Counted from the stretch's first letter, positions 12,501 through 25,277 are shown. The stretch is 64,000 nt of DNA from Vigna angularis (GCF_016808095.1 NC_068973.1:13016501-13080500); one strand, 5' to 3'. Notes: generated by a model not told the origin, from the letters alone. Numbers and translations are program-made.

Positions 12501-13333
12501 TGATGTATGACCGCAGCAATAACGTGTTTAAAATGTCAAATTGTTCCACTTATATTCACCTACGATGATGCATTGGCCAAAGGGTAAACAAAAGCAACGC
12601 CTGAATTCAAAGACAAACCTTGTTGCGCTCATTTGAGGGACGGACATCAAGAAGGGGCTTGCCTGAAAGCTGAACTGCGTACCCAGCTTCCCTTGGGGTA
12701 AGAACTTTAACTTTTCCATCTCTGACCTACAAAAACAAGCAAGCAAACAGCAAGAAAAATTAATAGGGTCCACCCCATATTTTAATCAACACCATGGTCA
12801 TAAAGGGGTTTATCAAACAAGAACAAGATTGTGAAAAATTCAATTCCACTCTAATATCCTCATTAGTCATCAGTCCACAGGCATATTGTTTATAAGGTTT
12901 TACATTTCAGCAGCGGCTCGGTCGTAATTCTTATGATTGCGAACAAATGCAGCTATAACTGTGGCTATGATGACAAAAACAAGTTTATGAAACTGAAAAA
13001 TACCAGAGCCTCCCATCTCTTTCTGGCAGCAGCCATATCCCTCATTTGCTTCAATTCATAATCTTCACTCTCGGCTTGTACACGAACGACGCTTTTTCTC
13101 TGCAAAGAGAAACGTAGTTATCATCATTCCACTTGGGACCCAGAAAGCAAAGAATGCAGAAAACTTCAATAGAATTGAATGAATGAATGAATGAATACCA
13201 AAGTGAGGGTTCTAGCAGTGAGAGAAGGATTGAGTTGTAAGGAAGAATAGAGCGAAACATAATTAGAAGAAGCAGTGAGAGAAATGTGGTTATTTGAGAG
13301 AGTGTTTATGGGAAGAAGGGATAGTGCCTCCAT
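6504..13333 (-). CDS. STR11: Rhodanese-like domain protein 11-like, chloroplastic (10 exons)
   Basis: This is a single-domain sulfurtransferase (rhodanese) family protein of 287 aa, close to the length of Arabidopsis STR11. Exons on the minus strand, from the ATG at 13333, are: 13333-13199, 13099-13004, 12726-12619, 12306-12210, 12093-12054, 11971-11897, 11656-11569, 11439-11372, 6741-6669 and 6587-6504 (TGA). All junction phases agree. The Ser/Thr/Asn-rich first 45 residues look like a plastid transit peptide. The rhodanese domain runs from about [12 protein letters not shown] (residues ~102-113) to VQGGFEA, with the active-site loop ACQKGLR and Cys at residue 179. The C-terminus, from [20 protein letters not shown] to the end, matches the STR11 tail with one hydrophobic segment. 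Intron 7 uses a GC donor (GAG|GCATGT). Intron 8 is 4.6 kb and packed with transposons. The physiological substrate is not known from sequence. Confidence 0.93.
7079..7453 (-). mobile_element. TRIM-like mini LTR element in intron 8
   Basis: Two direct repeats of about 120 bp (7079-7198 and 7334-7453) begin (TG)TTAAGAAG-GGATTTTAAGC and end near GATGTGAGACTT-CAA-ACA. They flank about 135 bp without coding capacity. Beside the right copy is a degraded minus-strand primer-binding-site relic (GGCTCTAAACAATGATTCTA, resembling GGCTCTGATACCA). The size and layout fit a terminal-repeat retrotransposon in miniature. A related single LTR lies at 56516-56637. Confidence 0.7.
7539..8059. mobile_element. 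MITE with TAGGGATGGCAA termini
   Basis: Terminal inverted repeats TAGGGATGGCAA (7539-7550) and TTGCCATCCCTA (8048-8059) bound 521 bp. GC-rich ends carry several inverted copies of GCGGATATCCGC-like words, and the core is very AT-rich. Flanks (CCCACAAC / CCAACAAT) show no clean target duplication. Termini of this kind occur in plant hAT-like MITEs, but the superfamily is inferred only. Confidence 0.7.
8102..8359 (+). repeat. 5' LTR of the gag-only element
   Basis: 258 bp bounded by the inverted terminal words TGATAGGT and ACCTATCA. Compared with the 3' LTR it lacks a segment after ATATTAGGA that holds a small GACAGACAG..CTGTCTGT hairpin. Confidence 0.9.
8361..8372 (+). other. Primer-binding site, initiator tRNA-Met type
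   Basis: TGGTATCAGAGT starts one base after the 5' LTR. It matches the usual plant TGGTATCAGAGC complement of the initiator tRNA-Met 3' end. Confidence 0.85.
8404..9552 (+). pseudogene. Gag protein of the gag-only element, one in-frame stop
   Basis: The frame begins [14 protein letters not shown] (coiled-coil start), passes through a Ty3/gypsy capsid region ([15 protein letters not shown] to ALNWF) and ends with a nucleocapsid-like CFRC..NHTC knuckle of the atypical spacing seen in one gypsy group. A single TAG at 8809-8811 interrupts it. The frame resumes at once with [14 protein letters not shown] and runs to 9552. The stop fits a C-to-T change of a Gln codon. The final ~30 residues after the knuckle look like drifted sequence. 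Confidence 0.85.
9688..9978 (+). repeat. 3' LTR of the gag-only element
   Basis: 291 bp with the same terminal words as the 5' LTR, followed by the second CTTTC target copy. A polypurine tract is poorly preserved; GGAAGGGTA lies just upstream. Confidence 0.9.
9984..10560 (-). pseudogene. Ty3/gypsy chromovirus pol C-terminus remnant
   Basis: On the minus strand, broken frames read [25 protein letters not shown] and, further on, [18 protein letters not shown]. These are the post-integrase GPY/F-like region and a chromodomain-type tail of chromoviruses, with internal stops (one directly after HVS). No LTR or upstream pol was found. The gag-only element inserted next to or into this older debris. 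Confidence 0.7.
10561..11371. other. Rest of intron 8, no supported feature
   Basis: AT-rich sequence with short unrelated open frames only. It belongs to intron 8 of the minus-strand rhodanese-like gene. Confidence 0.5.
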
Positions 13334-15005
13334 TAGAGTTCAGAAGGACGAAACAGACTCCGATTCTTGTAATTCCCTATCCTCTGCAATCTGAATCATA
13401 CCCTACCTTCTTCTTACTCACCTCATCTTCAACCATCTTCCTTCAAACAGTAATTTTTCTTTTTAATTAATGCACCACTTTAATTTAACACTCTCGTAAA
13501 CTTCAATTCAACGCTTCGCTTCAAAATCAAAGCTTTTATTATTATTTGGAACATGACAGTGACTCTCTTTTAGAAAACATATCATATGAGAGTCACTTTA
13601 CCATGTTATGTTATAAGACAAAATTTATAGATAGTTTTATGATTTTTACAATTTATTTTTTCGTTAATTTATAATTTTACAATCTATTTTATGATGGAAA
13701 CATTAATTAATATGGTAGAAACTTTTGGGTTAGGAATATATAAGTCAATGAGAAACCTCCGTAGTTCATCCTTTTTTTATTATTTAATACAATTTTTTTG
13801 TGTAAGAATAGGTGTTTTTCTATTCTCCTAATCTTTTGTACTAACGGGTCATTGGGGGAATGATTTAAAATCGTCTTTTAGGAATATTCTAAATATGGAT
13901 AGTAGTTATACTTATTGTCTTGTATTGTGATTGATTTCATGATAAAAAAAATTTGATGCATATTATATTTTTTAACATAATGCTTGAACAAACCTGTAGA
14001 TTTAAGCAATCATGGTACGAATGTTAATTTAAAAGAATTTATTTGACAAGGAATTGAAATTTGTATTATTAATTTTATCTTGTTGTCAAATATTTGAATT
14101 TTATACCAATTACTTCCAATTTCGTTAAGACTCTTTTTTATACAGTAAAAGACTTTTCTATTGAGATAATAGTGTAGTTAGTGTTTTTATCTTAATTTTA
14201 ATTTACATTTAGTTATTTTTTAATTATTTCTAGCTCAAATTCAATTATTAGTATTATCTTTTATAATTTTATATTGTATTTGTTTTTTTCTAAGAAAATA
14301 AGATAAATTTAAGTTCAAATTATCAAGTAAACTTTCTGGGTGTTTATAAGCTAGTAACGCATGACATAAATATTTTAAATTAATAACCATTGGTCATGTA
14401 GACATTTTGATCTTGTCATCTCTAGCGTTACTTGATCTCGGAAGTACTATAAGAGCGGGCTGTGAAAGAAAAGTCTGGCTTAAAATATTATAACTATAGG
14501 TTAAATAATAAACAACTCTGTACTTTGAGGAGTACTTCCACTAATCCTAGATAAATACACAAATTAAAATATATTTGTATTTTAAGATTTTAGTTCTTTA
14601 CTTTAATCTTTAGGACCGTGTAAAATTGTCGTGATTAAATATATTATTGTGAAAGGTGGTTAATTTAGTTATTTCACTTATAAAATTTTTAGTTTTTATT
14701 ACATTATTTTAGAAATTTTTTTCTATATTTTTTTAGGTGTATAAAATTGTAATGAATCATAGATTCTAAAGCAGACAATGTCTCACATGAAAGGTGATTA
14801 ACTTTAACAATGTCACTCAGTAGATTTGGGATCGAAACATTCGTGTAAGACTCAGAAAATAGTAGAATGAAAATCAAATATGGTATCATGGTTTATGTTT
14901 ATTAATAAGGAAAGATGTATATTTTTCACAAGTGTTGTATAACTCACTTGGTGAGAGTTTTATATTAGACTTATGGTCATGTGTTCAAATTTTGTGAGGT
15001 GCATA
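13334..15005. other. Promoter side of the rhodanese-like gene and AT-rich spacer
   Basis: The first few hundred bases left of the spacer should hold the 5' UTR and promoter of the minus-strand gene starting at 13333. No core promoter element could be assigned. No gene is seen in the remainder. Confidence 0.4.
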
Positions 15006-16313
15006 AATTTTTTTTTTAATTATACTCTTGTTAGGTACGACATGTATATAATTATGTGGTTGTGGTGCATGTTGTAACCAAAAGAAACATGATAGTTTGA
15101 TGGTTGAGACGGTGGTTGAGTGAAGTTGGATTAAAGATTTCCATCAGCTTCAAGGGAGAAAAGACTAGGAGAAACCAAGGTAAGGGGATGCTAACTTGCT
15201 TTCAATTTGTGAAATCTGATGGTGATACTAGGAATTATGGGGTTAGGCAATGATTTCTTAGATTAAAAATCGTGGGTGCAGAGGGCAACAACTATGGTGG
15301 TATAAATTTCTTCAACTTTGTTTCCTCGTGATAGTTATGGGTAGTGTTGAGTTACCTTTTGTTAGTTAATACCTCATTTGCAAAGCATCTGTAGTGTAGT
15401 AATTTTTCTATCATACAACACATTAGCAAAATCATGAAGTATAGAAGTTTTGATGATGCCCAAATCAAGTCTCAAGTGCTCGCTTTGTAAGAAGACATTC
15501 ACGAAGACTTGTTTTATGTGTTAAAACTTTTGTAATTAGTCGTTTTATGTATATGGCTTTATATGTTGTTGATTCCATGTAAGTTATGCTTTAAAATTCA
15601 TTTTGGAGTCAAAAAGCTTTATAATAATCAATTAGCTAGTTAAGAAAATCGATTATCAGAGAGAAGTTTTTAAAGGTTGCTAAAAACTTAATTTTGGATC
15701 TGGAATAATCGATTACCAAAGTATGATAATCGATTATCCATAATCAATTATGACTTACCATAGATTATTATCACAACTAGCCGTTGGAGTTTTTGAGCAT
15801 GTTTTTGGCCATTGTGCATTCATTAAATGTATAACCGATTACCATAAGTGATAAATCGATTATCACGCGAGAAAAAGCTCACAACAGATTTTTGGAGGTG
15901 TCCTTCAGTGAGGTCTTTATAAAGATGTTTTAGACTCACATTCTAACACACATCTCTTTGCTTAAACTATGAAAAGTGTGATCTAGGGTTTGTGTAACTC
16001 TTGCGGTTTGACTTTGAGAACTTGGTGTTGGGAAAAGCGAGAACGTTCACAAGGAGTGTGAATAAGTGTTGTTGTTGTTGCTGAGTGAAGTCTATCATCC
16101 TTTGTGAAGATTCAAAGGAAGTGTTCATCCTCGTGAAACAATCGAAGAAGGAGTTCATCCTTTGTGGCCTTCAAGGGAAGTGAGTTTTATCTCTTCTGGT
16201 AACAAGAGAGGTGTTTCTAAACCCTAAACTTATCTTTCTATGTGATTGTAATAATTTATTAGTTTTGTGATAGTGAAACATTAATCTCTATTTGGGATTA
16301 ACAACTGAAAATC
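15006..16313. repeat. Direct duplication, copy 1 (LTR-like, ATCGATTA-rich)
   Basis: About 1.3 kb that recurs almost collinearly at 16329-17642. It carries clustered ATCGATTA/TAATCGAT words (for example 15708-15760), a motif pattern frequent in legume LTR retrotransposon LTRs. No TG..CA boundary or coding region was found, so the LTR origin is inferred. Confidence 0.8.
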
Positions 16314-16328
16314 AAGCATTAATCCCTT

Positions 16329-17642
16329 AAATTTGTTTTTTTTTTTTAATTATACTATTGTCAGGTACGACATGTATATAATTATATGGTTGTGGTGCAT
16401 GTTGTAACCAAAAGAAACATGATAGTTTGATGGTTGAGACAGTGGTTAATTGAAGTTGGATTAAAGACTTCCATCGGCGCAAGGGAGAAAAGACTAGGAG
16501 AAACCAAGGTAATGGGGATGCTTACATGCTTTTAATTTGTGAAATTCGATGGTGATACTAGGAATTGTGGGGTTAGCCAATGATTTCTTAGATTTTAAAT
16601 CGTGGGTGCAGAAGGCAACAACCATAGTGGTATAAATTTCTTCAACTTTGTTTCCTCATGATAGTTATGGACAGTGTTGAGTTACCTTTTGTGATTTAAT
16701 ACCCAATCTCGAAAGCATATGCGGTGTATTCATTTTTCTATCATACAACATGTTAGCAAAATCATGAAGTATAGAAATTTTGATGATGCCCAAATCAAGT
16801 CTCAAGTGCTCATTTTGCAATAAGACCTTCATGAAGACTTGTTTGATGTGTTAAAGCTTTTGTAATTAGTAGTTTTATGTATAGGGATTTATATGTTGTT
16901 GATTCCATGTAAGTTAGGCTTTAAAATTCAAATTCGAATAAAAAAGCTCTGCAATAATGAATTAGCTACTTAAGATAATTGATTATCATAAAGTTGTTTT
17001 TAGAGGTTGTTAAAAACTCAATTTTGGATATGGAATAATCGATTACCAAAGTATGATAATCGATTATCCATAATCGATTATGACTTACCATAATTGATTA
17101 TCATAGCTAGCCGTTAGAGTTTTTGAGCATGTTTTTTGCCATTGTGGATTTATCAAATGCATAATCGATTACCATAAGTGGATAATCGATTATCACGCAA
17201 GAAAAAGCTCACAATGGATTTTTGGAGGTGTCTTTGAGTGAGGTCTTTATAAAGATGTTTTAGACTCACATTCTAACACACGTCTATTTGTTTAAACTAT
17301 GAAAAGTGTGATATAGGGTTTGTGTAACTCTTGTGTTTTGAATTTGAGAACTTGGTGTTGGCATAAACGAGAACTTTCACTAGGAGTGTGATTGAGTGCT
17401 GTTGCTATTACTGAGTGAAGCCTATCATCCTTTGTGAATATTCAAAGGAAGTGTTCATCCTTCCTGAAGTATTCGAAGAAGGTGTTCATCCCTTATGGCC
17501 TTTAGGGAAAGTGAGTTTCATCTCTTGTGGTAACAACACAAGAGACGTGTTTCTAAAGCCTTAAACATGTCTTTCTGTGTGATTGTAATAGTTTATTTGT
17601 TTTGTGATAGTGAAACGTTAATCTCTGTTTTGGATTAACAAC
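16329..17642. repeat. Direct duplication, copy 2
   Basis: This matches 15006-16313 at an offset of about 1326 bp, with scattered substitutions and small indels. Copies are separated by only about 15 bp, so this is a tandem duplication or two LTRs with almost no interior. Confidence 0.8.
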
Positions 17643-18400
17643 TAGACGTAGGATCCTTGTGATCTAAACTAGTATAAAATTATTTGTGTTGTTTTCTCTC
17701 TTTCATTACTCTTTATTATTGTTTTAATTATTCGCTAAGTAAATTAAAATTGAGAAGAAATTATTAAAGGCACACATTTGCGATAAGAAACCAATCCATC
17801 CCCCTTTTGGTTTAATTGTTCATGCTAAATATTTCGTTGCACCACTCTGACACAACATGTTTTTTTAAAGTAGCGATGTAAGAAGTTTCGATCTATTTAA
17901 GAGGGATGAAATTTGAAATATTATGGATACAACTTTTGGACGTCTGCTTGTTGTTTTAACTGTCCAGTTGACCCAATTGTCATGTATACCTCCAACACGG
18001 TTCAGTTTGGTCTTAGAAAATAAAATATGCATCAATTGGTTGTTGGTTGAGGTATGTAGTGGCATCATTCAATCTAACCAATGAAGTGTAAATTATGGCC
18101 CTTCTTAGGATAACTCCATGAGCTAGTTAAGTAGTCCTGAATGTCTGGTTTAGGTCCTTTGGAGATGCGGTAGGGTGACTGGTGTTTTCTTGACCTTGTG
18201 CATGTTGATTGCTATATTTTAGAGGAGTCTAATATGGTTAGATAAAAAGCATGTGCTCCATTGTGTTGTTGACACTAGTTTGCAGTAGCAGAGGACTACT
18301 CTAATTGCGTGTGGTTGGTTATCTTATAGACAATTCAGTCTGATAGATGTTCTTGTCTTAACAATAAGCAACTGTAGGGTTTGTAAGAAAAATGTTTAAC
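17643..18400. other. No gene seen
   Basis: Short frames without recognisable similarity. The sequence resembles retrotransposon leader or debris but has no diagnostic motif. Confidence 0.35.
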
Positions 18401-18410
18401 AAGACTGAAG

Positions 18411-18720
18411 AAATAAACACATTGTTGTTTTATATTGGTTCACTCCATCAAGCTACGTTCAATTCTCTTCTAAGACCTCTTAGAGGGTTCCACTATAATC
18501 TTTAACAACAGTACAACTCAGTCAATCCCAGTAACCCCATTACTCAGACTATAACCCCGTTACTCAGACTATAACCGAGTTTCACCTACTCTTGGTTGTG
18601 TAGTATTCTTCATCATTCCTGGTATCCTTAAACAATCTTGGTATCTTCCCGATACGTTGTCTAGTTGAGTTTCATTCACTTCTGGTTTCCACTAGACAAA
18701 CTCGTCTAGTTATCGTTTTA
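18411..18720 (+). repeat. LTR-like repeat, copy 1
   Basis: Contains TTTTATATTGGTTCACTC, a TCTCTTCTAAGACCTCTTAGA block and 'CTTGGT' words that recur in degraded form at 20571-20870, about 2.15 kb to the right. The pair may be diverged LTR fragments of one old element; no coding region remains between them. Confidence 0.55.
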
Positions 18721-20570
18721 ACCCACCGAGTTAAGCGTTAAGTGTTTGTATTCTCTTCAAAATTTGCAATCAATTAGATCGCTTACAAGTCCTTAGACGA
18801 TTACTTTCACACAAAGGATGTGTTTACAATACAATTCAATATAAAAGAATCTTAGAGCTTTCTCTCTTCTTACGATTGTAAGCTTATGATTCCATGAAGC
18901 TTGAGAGTATTTTTTTTCTTTTAAGCTTGCTTTTCTTCTCAAATGATTTATTTTGTATTCGTGTACTTATTATCGTGCTCTTCTCTTCAAGGATCTTCAA
19001 TTTATAGGCTTCAAGAAAATGTCCGTTAGATAATACTTGCTTTGATCTTTGAATTTTCTTAGCCTTGTCATAGGTAGCAGTTATAGGTTAAAGTTTACTT
19101 ATCAGAGCAGACATGCTTTTTCAACACTTTACCAAATATATGTTGTACAAACGTTTTGGTTCGTGAATGTCCTCTTTGTCTCTAACGTCCACTTATGACT
19201 TATATATGATAGAGCAGGTAGATGCTTGACATAGGTAATATTAACAAAGTATAGTAGAAATGCATGCAGATAGATATGTCCTTTTTTTCTCACTTTTGTT
19301 GTTTTTAAACGTTGTTTATTTAATGCTATTTAATGTGCATTCAGAACAACTATAAGTCTTTCAAATTTTCCATTGCTCAAGCAACATTTAATCATTTAAG
19401 AATTCTAGTAGGGATACCAAGCAGTTCATGAGAGTTTCATCATTGGATGAAAACGTCGTTTGGCACAAGGTATCGTTTAGCCTATGCAAGGTTTTTCCTA
19501 ACATCGCCTTATTTAGTGATTTCTCGTTTCGTGCAAGAGCGCGTTTTGTAAGATATCTTTCAACATATGTTTTTGAAACATGTTTGTAATCTTTTAGCAC
19601 GTTTACCAAAAATGTCATTTATACATCATATTAAGAGCTAGTATAGCATTGTTTCACAAAGTATAGCACGAGTGCGTTTAGCAAGACTCTCATATATCAC
19701 ATTGACGCATTTTGTGAGGAAATCGTTTAGTAGTGCGTCTACTCATGTGTTAGTGTGTTTACTAAAGCTTTTCCCAAAGCATTTAGATTTCACAATGCTT
19801 TTTCACAAAATGCTTATCTTTCAACTATATTATTTTTTCAAAGATAACACTTTGTGATATGCTAATGTCATTCATTGTTGTTTGTTAAACTTCAAAATAT
19901 ACGAGGATGTTTAGAAAATTTAGTCTTATAGACAATTTTGTGTTAACAATCTCCCCCTTTTTGATATATAACAAATATACATCCAAACGATATGATTTTC
20001 AGTCAACACAAAAGTGCATTCATATTTCAAAATCTTTTGAACACTTTTAGTGTGATTTTCAGACATCGTTTGAACACTTTACTAGATTATATTCATTATC
20101 ATATTTTCTTATATGCATGAGGGTTAGTTTTCAAATAATAAGAGCATATATAATAATTAATCAAAGCATATATAACAGATAATTAGAGCATATATAAGTA
20201 ACTCATGTAAACATATGTAAAATTAGATATTTAAACACACCAGAATACATTAACATGAATGTGTACAATATTATGCATGGGGACTTCTAGGATAAAGACT
20301 CCCCTAAAGTGATGGGATTAAAAGAGGGGTTGAATAATGTTTTTATATATCTTTTTGAAGTTGATGTTATGGTCGTAGTAGTTGAGAATTGAGTGATCAT
20401 CATAAGCTACTTAAACATTGCCCTTTAAATGTTGGTCTGATGAACACACTCATGGTCTCTATTTCAATTGATCTTCCTATCGTTTAGGAGGAAGTGAATC
20501 TTAGAGAGGAAGGCGACTGTTAATAGGTGAATGTGTAATGATTTACTTTTTAGCATAGGATGAACATTCA
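18721..20570. other. Retrotransposon-like debris, no gene seen
   Basis: AT-rich sequence with no supported coding region. ACAATCTCCCCCTTTTTGAT near 19947 resembles the interior edge of SIRE-type copia elements, but nothing else supports that assignment. Confidence 0.35.
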
Positions 20571-20870
20571 TAAGTCTAGAATATAACACACAGACATTTT
20601 ATATTGGTTTACTCAACTAAGCTACCTCTAGTTCTCCTCTAAGATAACTTAGAGGGTTTCACTAGATTTTCAATTTCAATGAAGTTCGAGTGAGTATTCT
20701 CATCACTCTTGGTTACACTATTCAGGCTTAGTAACCTCTGTTAGTGTGACTAGTACCAAGTATTACCCACTTCTGGTTACGTAGTATTATTCATCACTTA
20801 TGGTATCCCTAAATATTCTTGGTATCCTCTAGATATACTTGTCTAGTTTAGTTTGACACAGTCTTGACTG
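20571..20870 (+). repeat. LTR-like repeat, copy 2
   Basis: Diverged partner of 18411-18720, sharing the TTTTATATTGGTTTACTC start, the TCTAAGATAACTTAGAGGG block and repeated CTTGGTA words. Confidence 0.55.
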
Positions 20871-22940
20871 TCATTATCAACTCAATACTTTATCTTTAAT
20901 AAATAACAATCACAAAATTTATTTCAAAAATATAATTTAACAAAATTGAGAAATATATGTAATTGAAAAAAAAAACTTCATGTTTTTCCTACCCTCTCTT
21001 CATTTTAATCAAATTTTTAAAAAAATTACAAAATAAGACCTCATAACTCAACTTCCCAAAATTCAAATTTCAACATACATCTCGACCAAATTCACCAAAA
21101 CTTATACCAAATTCGATTTCTGAAAATCCAAATTTCGAACTACAATTTGGTTAAATTCATGAAAATTTAAGTCAGAATTCGATTACTTGCAAACCAAATT
21201 CTAAAATACATCTCACCCAAATTCACCAAAACTCATTTCAAAATTCAACTTTCCAAAATTCGAATTCCAAACTACAGCTTAATTAAACTTACAAAAATAT
21301 AATTTTTCAAAAACCAAATTTTAATTTATCCAAAACTTGTTATGCGTGTAAATATTAACTACAATGTGCTACTTGAAAATAAAGAAAACAAACTTTGGAG
21401 AAAAAATTTATTCGTAGTGTGGAAAACATCAAATCTTTAACTTCTTACTGACACCAATGCCAACAACATGCCAATCGATGATATGTTTGTGAACAGAAGA
21501 ACTGTGCAGTCACTGTGTCACAGACCACGGTTTTGTGGCTCAATGATAGTTCCCATGATCTCATGCACGACAAATAAAAAGACAAAACAATCAATTTCGC
21601 CCATGGTAATGCTAATGAATGAATAAACTTTCACACTGAAAATATCTTCCATGCAATACTGTTATCAGGGTCTTTCAAACTTATCAATATAAAACTTAAA
21701 GTATTAATAAAAAATTCTAAAATTATAGATTTCATAAACATTATTGAAGCCAAATTTGTAATGGTCTTAAAAATATGTAATATAAAAGAACCTTTTCATT
21801 AGAATGGCTTATGACGAGTTAATCACATAGACTAAATTTGCATTGCAATAATCTCGCGTAATCTCTCAATTATTTATTCATTAAGGAATTTTAAATAGCC
21901 ATAATTTATGGAAAAATAGTTCCGAAACGTGCACGAAACTGATCCATCACTTACAGAGGTTTAGCGTGGTTTAAGGACAAGGTTCATTCTTTTCTGGGTA
22001 TTTTTGTTACTAAAGAAACCAAATAAATAACCATTTTTCACAAGAAACCAAATAATATCATTAACACGAGATAACGTAAAGCTGAGTGATTTTTACTTTG
22101 GGTAATAGTCTATGAGTAATAAAGTTTTCTTTAATTTCATAGTATATTTTGAAGAGTTTAATGATGGGAGGTTTCTGCCTATACTTTCTTAATAAAATTT
22201 TTTTGCATTCCTTCTAACAGTTGAAATCTATTAATATCAATGAATTTCAAAATTCATTAACATATTTATTCCTTTTTTATTTTTTAACATATTTACTTTA
22301 ATTTAATAACAACAAATATCATTAAAATTTATACCACTCTATAAATTAATTATACAATAGTCCAATACAGTCAACAAATGAATTAACACTGACATAATTA
22401 TTGAAATTATAATTAAATCAAATGAATTAACACTAACATAATTATTGAAATTATAATTAAATCAAATTAACATACACACATCTACTAAACATACACCACA
22501 ACTCAATTCAAAGTTAAAGGACTAACTCCTTTATTTTACATTCAAATAACGTAGTTTTAAAAACACTAAACAATTGCTGAGAGTTTAAGTTACTTTAGAA
22601 ATGCCTGTAAAACACCAAATTAAAAACGAAATGAGTTCTAAGACTTCATATTACAAGAAAATTAAGAAGAGAGACAATAAGACGTATGCAATGAAGAATT
22701 GTTTCGCAGGATTTTAGATTAAGAATGAAAGAGAAAAAGAATCAAAACTTACTTACTCAATACTAGAAACTGATCGAATAGGTATGAAAATTATTTTGCC
22801 GTGATCTCCTAAGAACTTTCCTGATCGTCCAATAGATCCAAAAATAAGATATTTTAGAATGAAGTAAGAGAAAGTTGAGAGAATACATTTTAAAGAAATA
22901 ATTGTTATTTTAAGTAATGAGATGAGTTTACAAAATTATA
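20871..22940. other. AT-rich intergenic DNA, no gene seen
   Basis: Multiple diverged copies of a short CAAATTC-AAA-T word occur at 21050-21340, and a near-exact 50-bp direct repeat (AATGAATTAACACT-ACATAATTATTGAAATTATAATTAAATCAAA) lies at 22376-22468. No coding signal. Confidence 0.45.
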
Positions 22941-24240
22941 TTTATTTTATTGAATTATTTGACTTTAAAACATTCAATTTCATTATTTTAAAACATGAAC
23001 TCTTTATTTTCTAGATTTTATAATATAATATTTATAATAATTGTGACAATATTAATATATATTATATTTTATTATAAAAATTAAAATAATATTTCCTTAA
23101 TTTTAAATTAAAAAGTAAAATTTGATAAAATATATTAAAAGGATTCCCGCTACCATATGTTAAACGGATTTTGAAATCCATTTAATATATTTATTTTTTT
23201 AATTTAAATTTATTAAAATATTTATTTTAATTTAATATTTTAAAATAATTTTATATGTTCAAATATTGTAAATTAGATATTACATTAATATTATTATTTT
23301 TATAATATAATTATTTAAATTAGAATAAATATTTATTAAATTTTAAATTTATAAACAAAGATTTATAACAATAAAAATATTTATAATAATTATTTAAAAT
23401 TAATATATATTAAATTGTTTTAAAATATTAAATTAGTATAGTATATTTTATTAAAGTTTTTATTTATTCAAAATTTGAAAAACATTTAATTTAGTTTAAT
23501 ATATTAAATAATATTTTGTATTATTTTTGTTATTTTTTATGTTTATTATTTTATTTTTTATTATAACTATTATAATAATGAAAATAATATTTTAATAATT
23601 ATTAAAATAATAATATATTATATAATTTTAAAATATTTAATTAAACTAATAATATATATTAAGTTTTATATAAAAATAAATTTAAAAAAATTGTAATTTT
23701 TATATAAAATTTATTAAATACTTTATTTTATATAATATTTTCATATAATTTAATATATTTAAATATGTTAAATCAAATTTTATATATTTATTATTATTAT
23801 TATTATAAATATTTTAATAATAAAAAATAATATCAAAATTTTAAACTAAACTAGATTATTATTAAATTTTAATTTAAAAATAAAATTTAATATCTGGATT
23901 TCTGTTTAACAAATTTTCTTAAATTTTATTTTTCAGTTAAGATTTAATAGATATTTAATTTAATTTAATATTCTAATATAATTTAATATATTTATATATA
24001 TTAAATTAAATTTTATATTATTATTATTATTAAAAAATTAAAAAATAATTAAATTTAAAATCAAAATTTAAGAAAAATGTGAAACGGATTTTTGAAATTT
24101 TTTGAAGAACTTTGAATTTCGTTACGTTATTTAACTAAATTTTGAAATCCGTTAAATTTTTTAATCAAATTTTGAATGTGTTGATAGATTTCCAAATACC
24201 TTTAAGACTTATATGAATTTTGAAAATATTTACCGAAAAT
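22941..24240. repeat. Extremely AT-rich low-complexity tract
   Basis: About 1.3 kb almost entirely of A/T words (ATTTAATA, TTATTATTA, TTTTAAAT). Islands of AACGGATTTTGAAATCC and its near-inverse occur close to both ends (about 23153 and 24140), hinting at an inverted-repeat element whose borders I cannot fix. Confidence 0.7.
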
Positions 24241-25001
24241 ATTTTTAATAATTTGGAGGTGCATGAAGAAGTCTCCAAGAAGAAACACCCTTAATGGTGA
24301 TGAAACTAAACATAATGTTTGAAAGAAAAAAAAAGTGATTCGGGAAAGATGTTTATATTTCCAATTTTTACTTTTTATTTTTTAATTTACACAAGATTAA
24401 GCAAAACTAAAAGTAAAATTGAAAAGGAAAATACTTTTACATTTTAGGTCAATCAGAAAGCAAAACAAAAAGTAAGAATAATATTCTTTCACCAAATATT
24501 CTGTAAATCAAGAGTGATATACATATAGCATGAAGTGCGAGTGCTTGTGATCTTATTATTTAAATATAACAACACTGGATATGGTTTTGGAGAAAATGAT
24601 TGGGGAGATCTGATTATTTAAATCTAACACTAGCTAAAGTAATTGTTCTTTTAGAAAATTAAAATAAAATGTAAAAGATTAGAAAAATTATATCTTTATC
24701 ATAAGATGGAGAAACCAACAATCCATTAGCAACGTGTTTTGTCACGTTGGAGAGGTAGGACAACTGAAGCACCAAACATGTTATATTTTGCCTAAAGTGG
24801 GTGAAGCGACAGAGAAAGAGGAGAGAGAAATTTCGAGGAAACAACCTTCACCGTTCATCATCATCAGCAATCCAACAACAAAATCAATATCCATTCTCAT
24901 TCTTATCATTTCTCAGTCACCGCCAGTGAAACTGACACCTTTACCTTCTACCTTAATGCCCTTCAACTCCAACTGCCTCACCCTCTCTCAGCCCCTCCAA
25001 G

Positions 25002-25265
25002 GTATCATTTTTTGTTTCACCTTTTGCTTCCAAATTTTCAATCGATTTACGTAAAGAAAGAATCTTTTTTGAAAATTATCATTAGTTAGAGAAATTTACA
25101 ACAAAGAAGGATAATGGGTATGGTAGGAGATTTGGAACCAATGTGAGTGGATTAAAATGCAGATTAGAAGAAAAAAGTTAACTGTTTTTGTTGAGAATGT
25201 CTTGAAGAAGAACGGTTCTGTGGGCTTTGATTTGAATGTTAAATGGGGTTGCTGGGTTTGTTTAG
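25002..25265 (+). other. 5' UTR intron of the RGLG-like gene
   Basis: A donor CCAAG|GTATCA at 25002 and acceptor TTTGTTTAG at 25265 bracket a T-rich stretch. The acceptor lies 12 bases before the ATG at 25278. The preceding CT-rich leader (about 24830-25001) resembles a plant 5' UTR. Inferred from splice motifs only. Confidence 0.6.
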
Positions 25266-25277
25266 GATAGAGAATTT

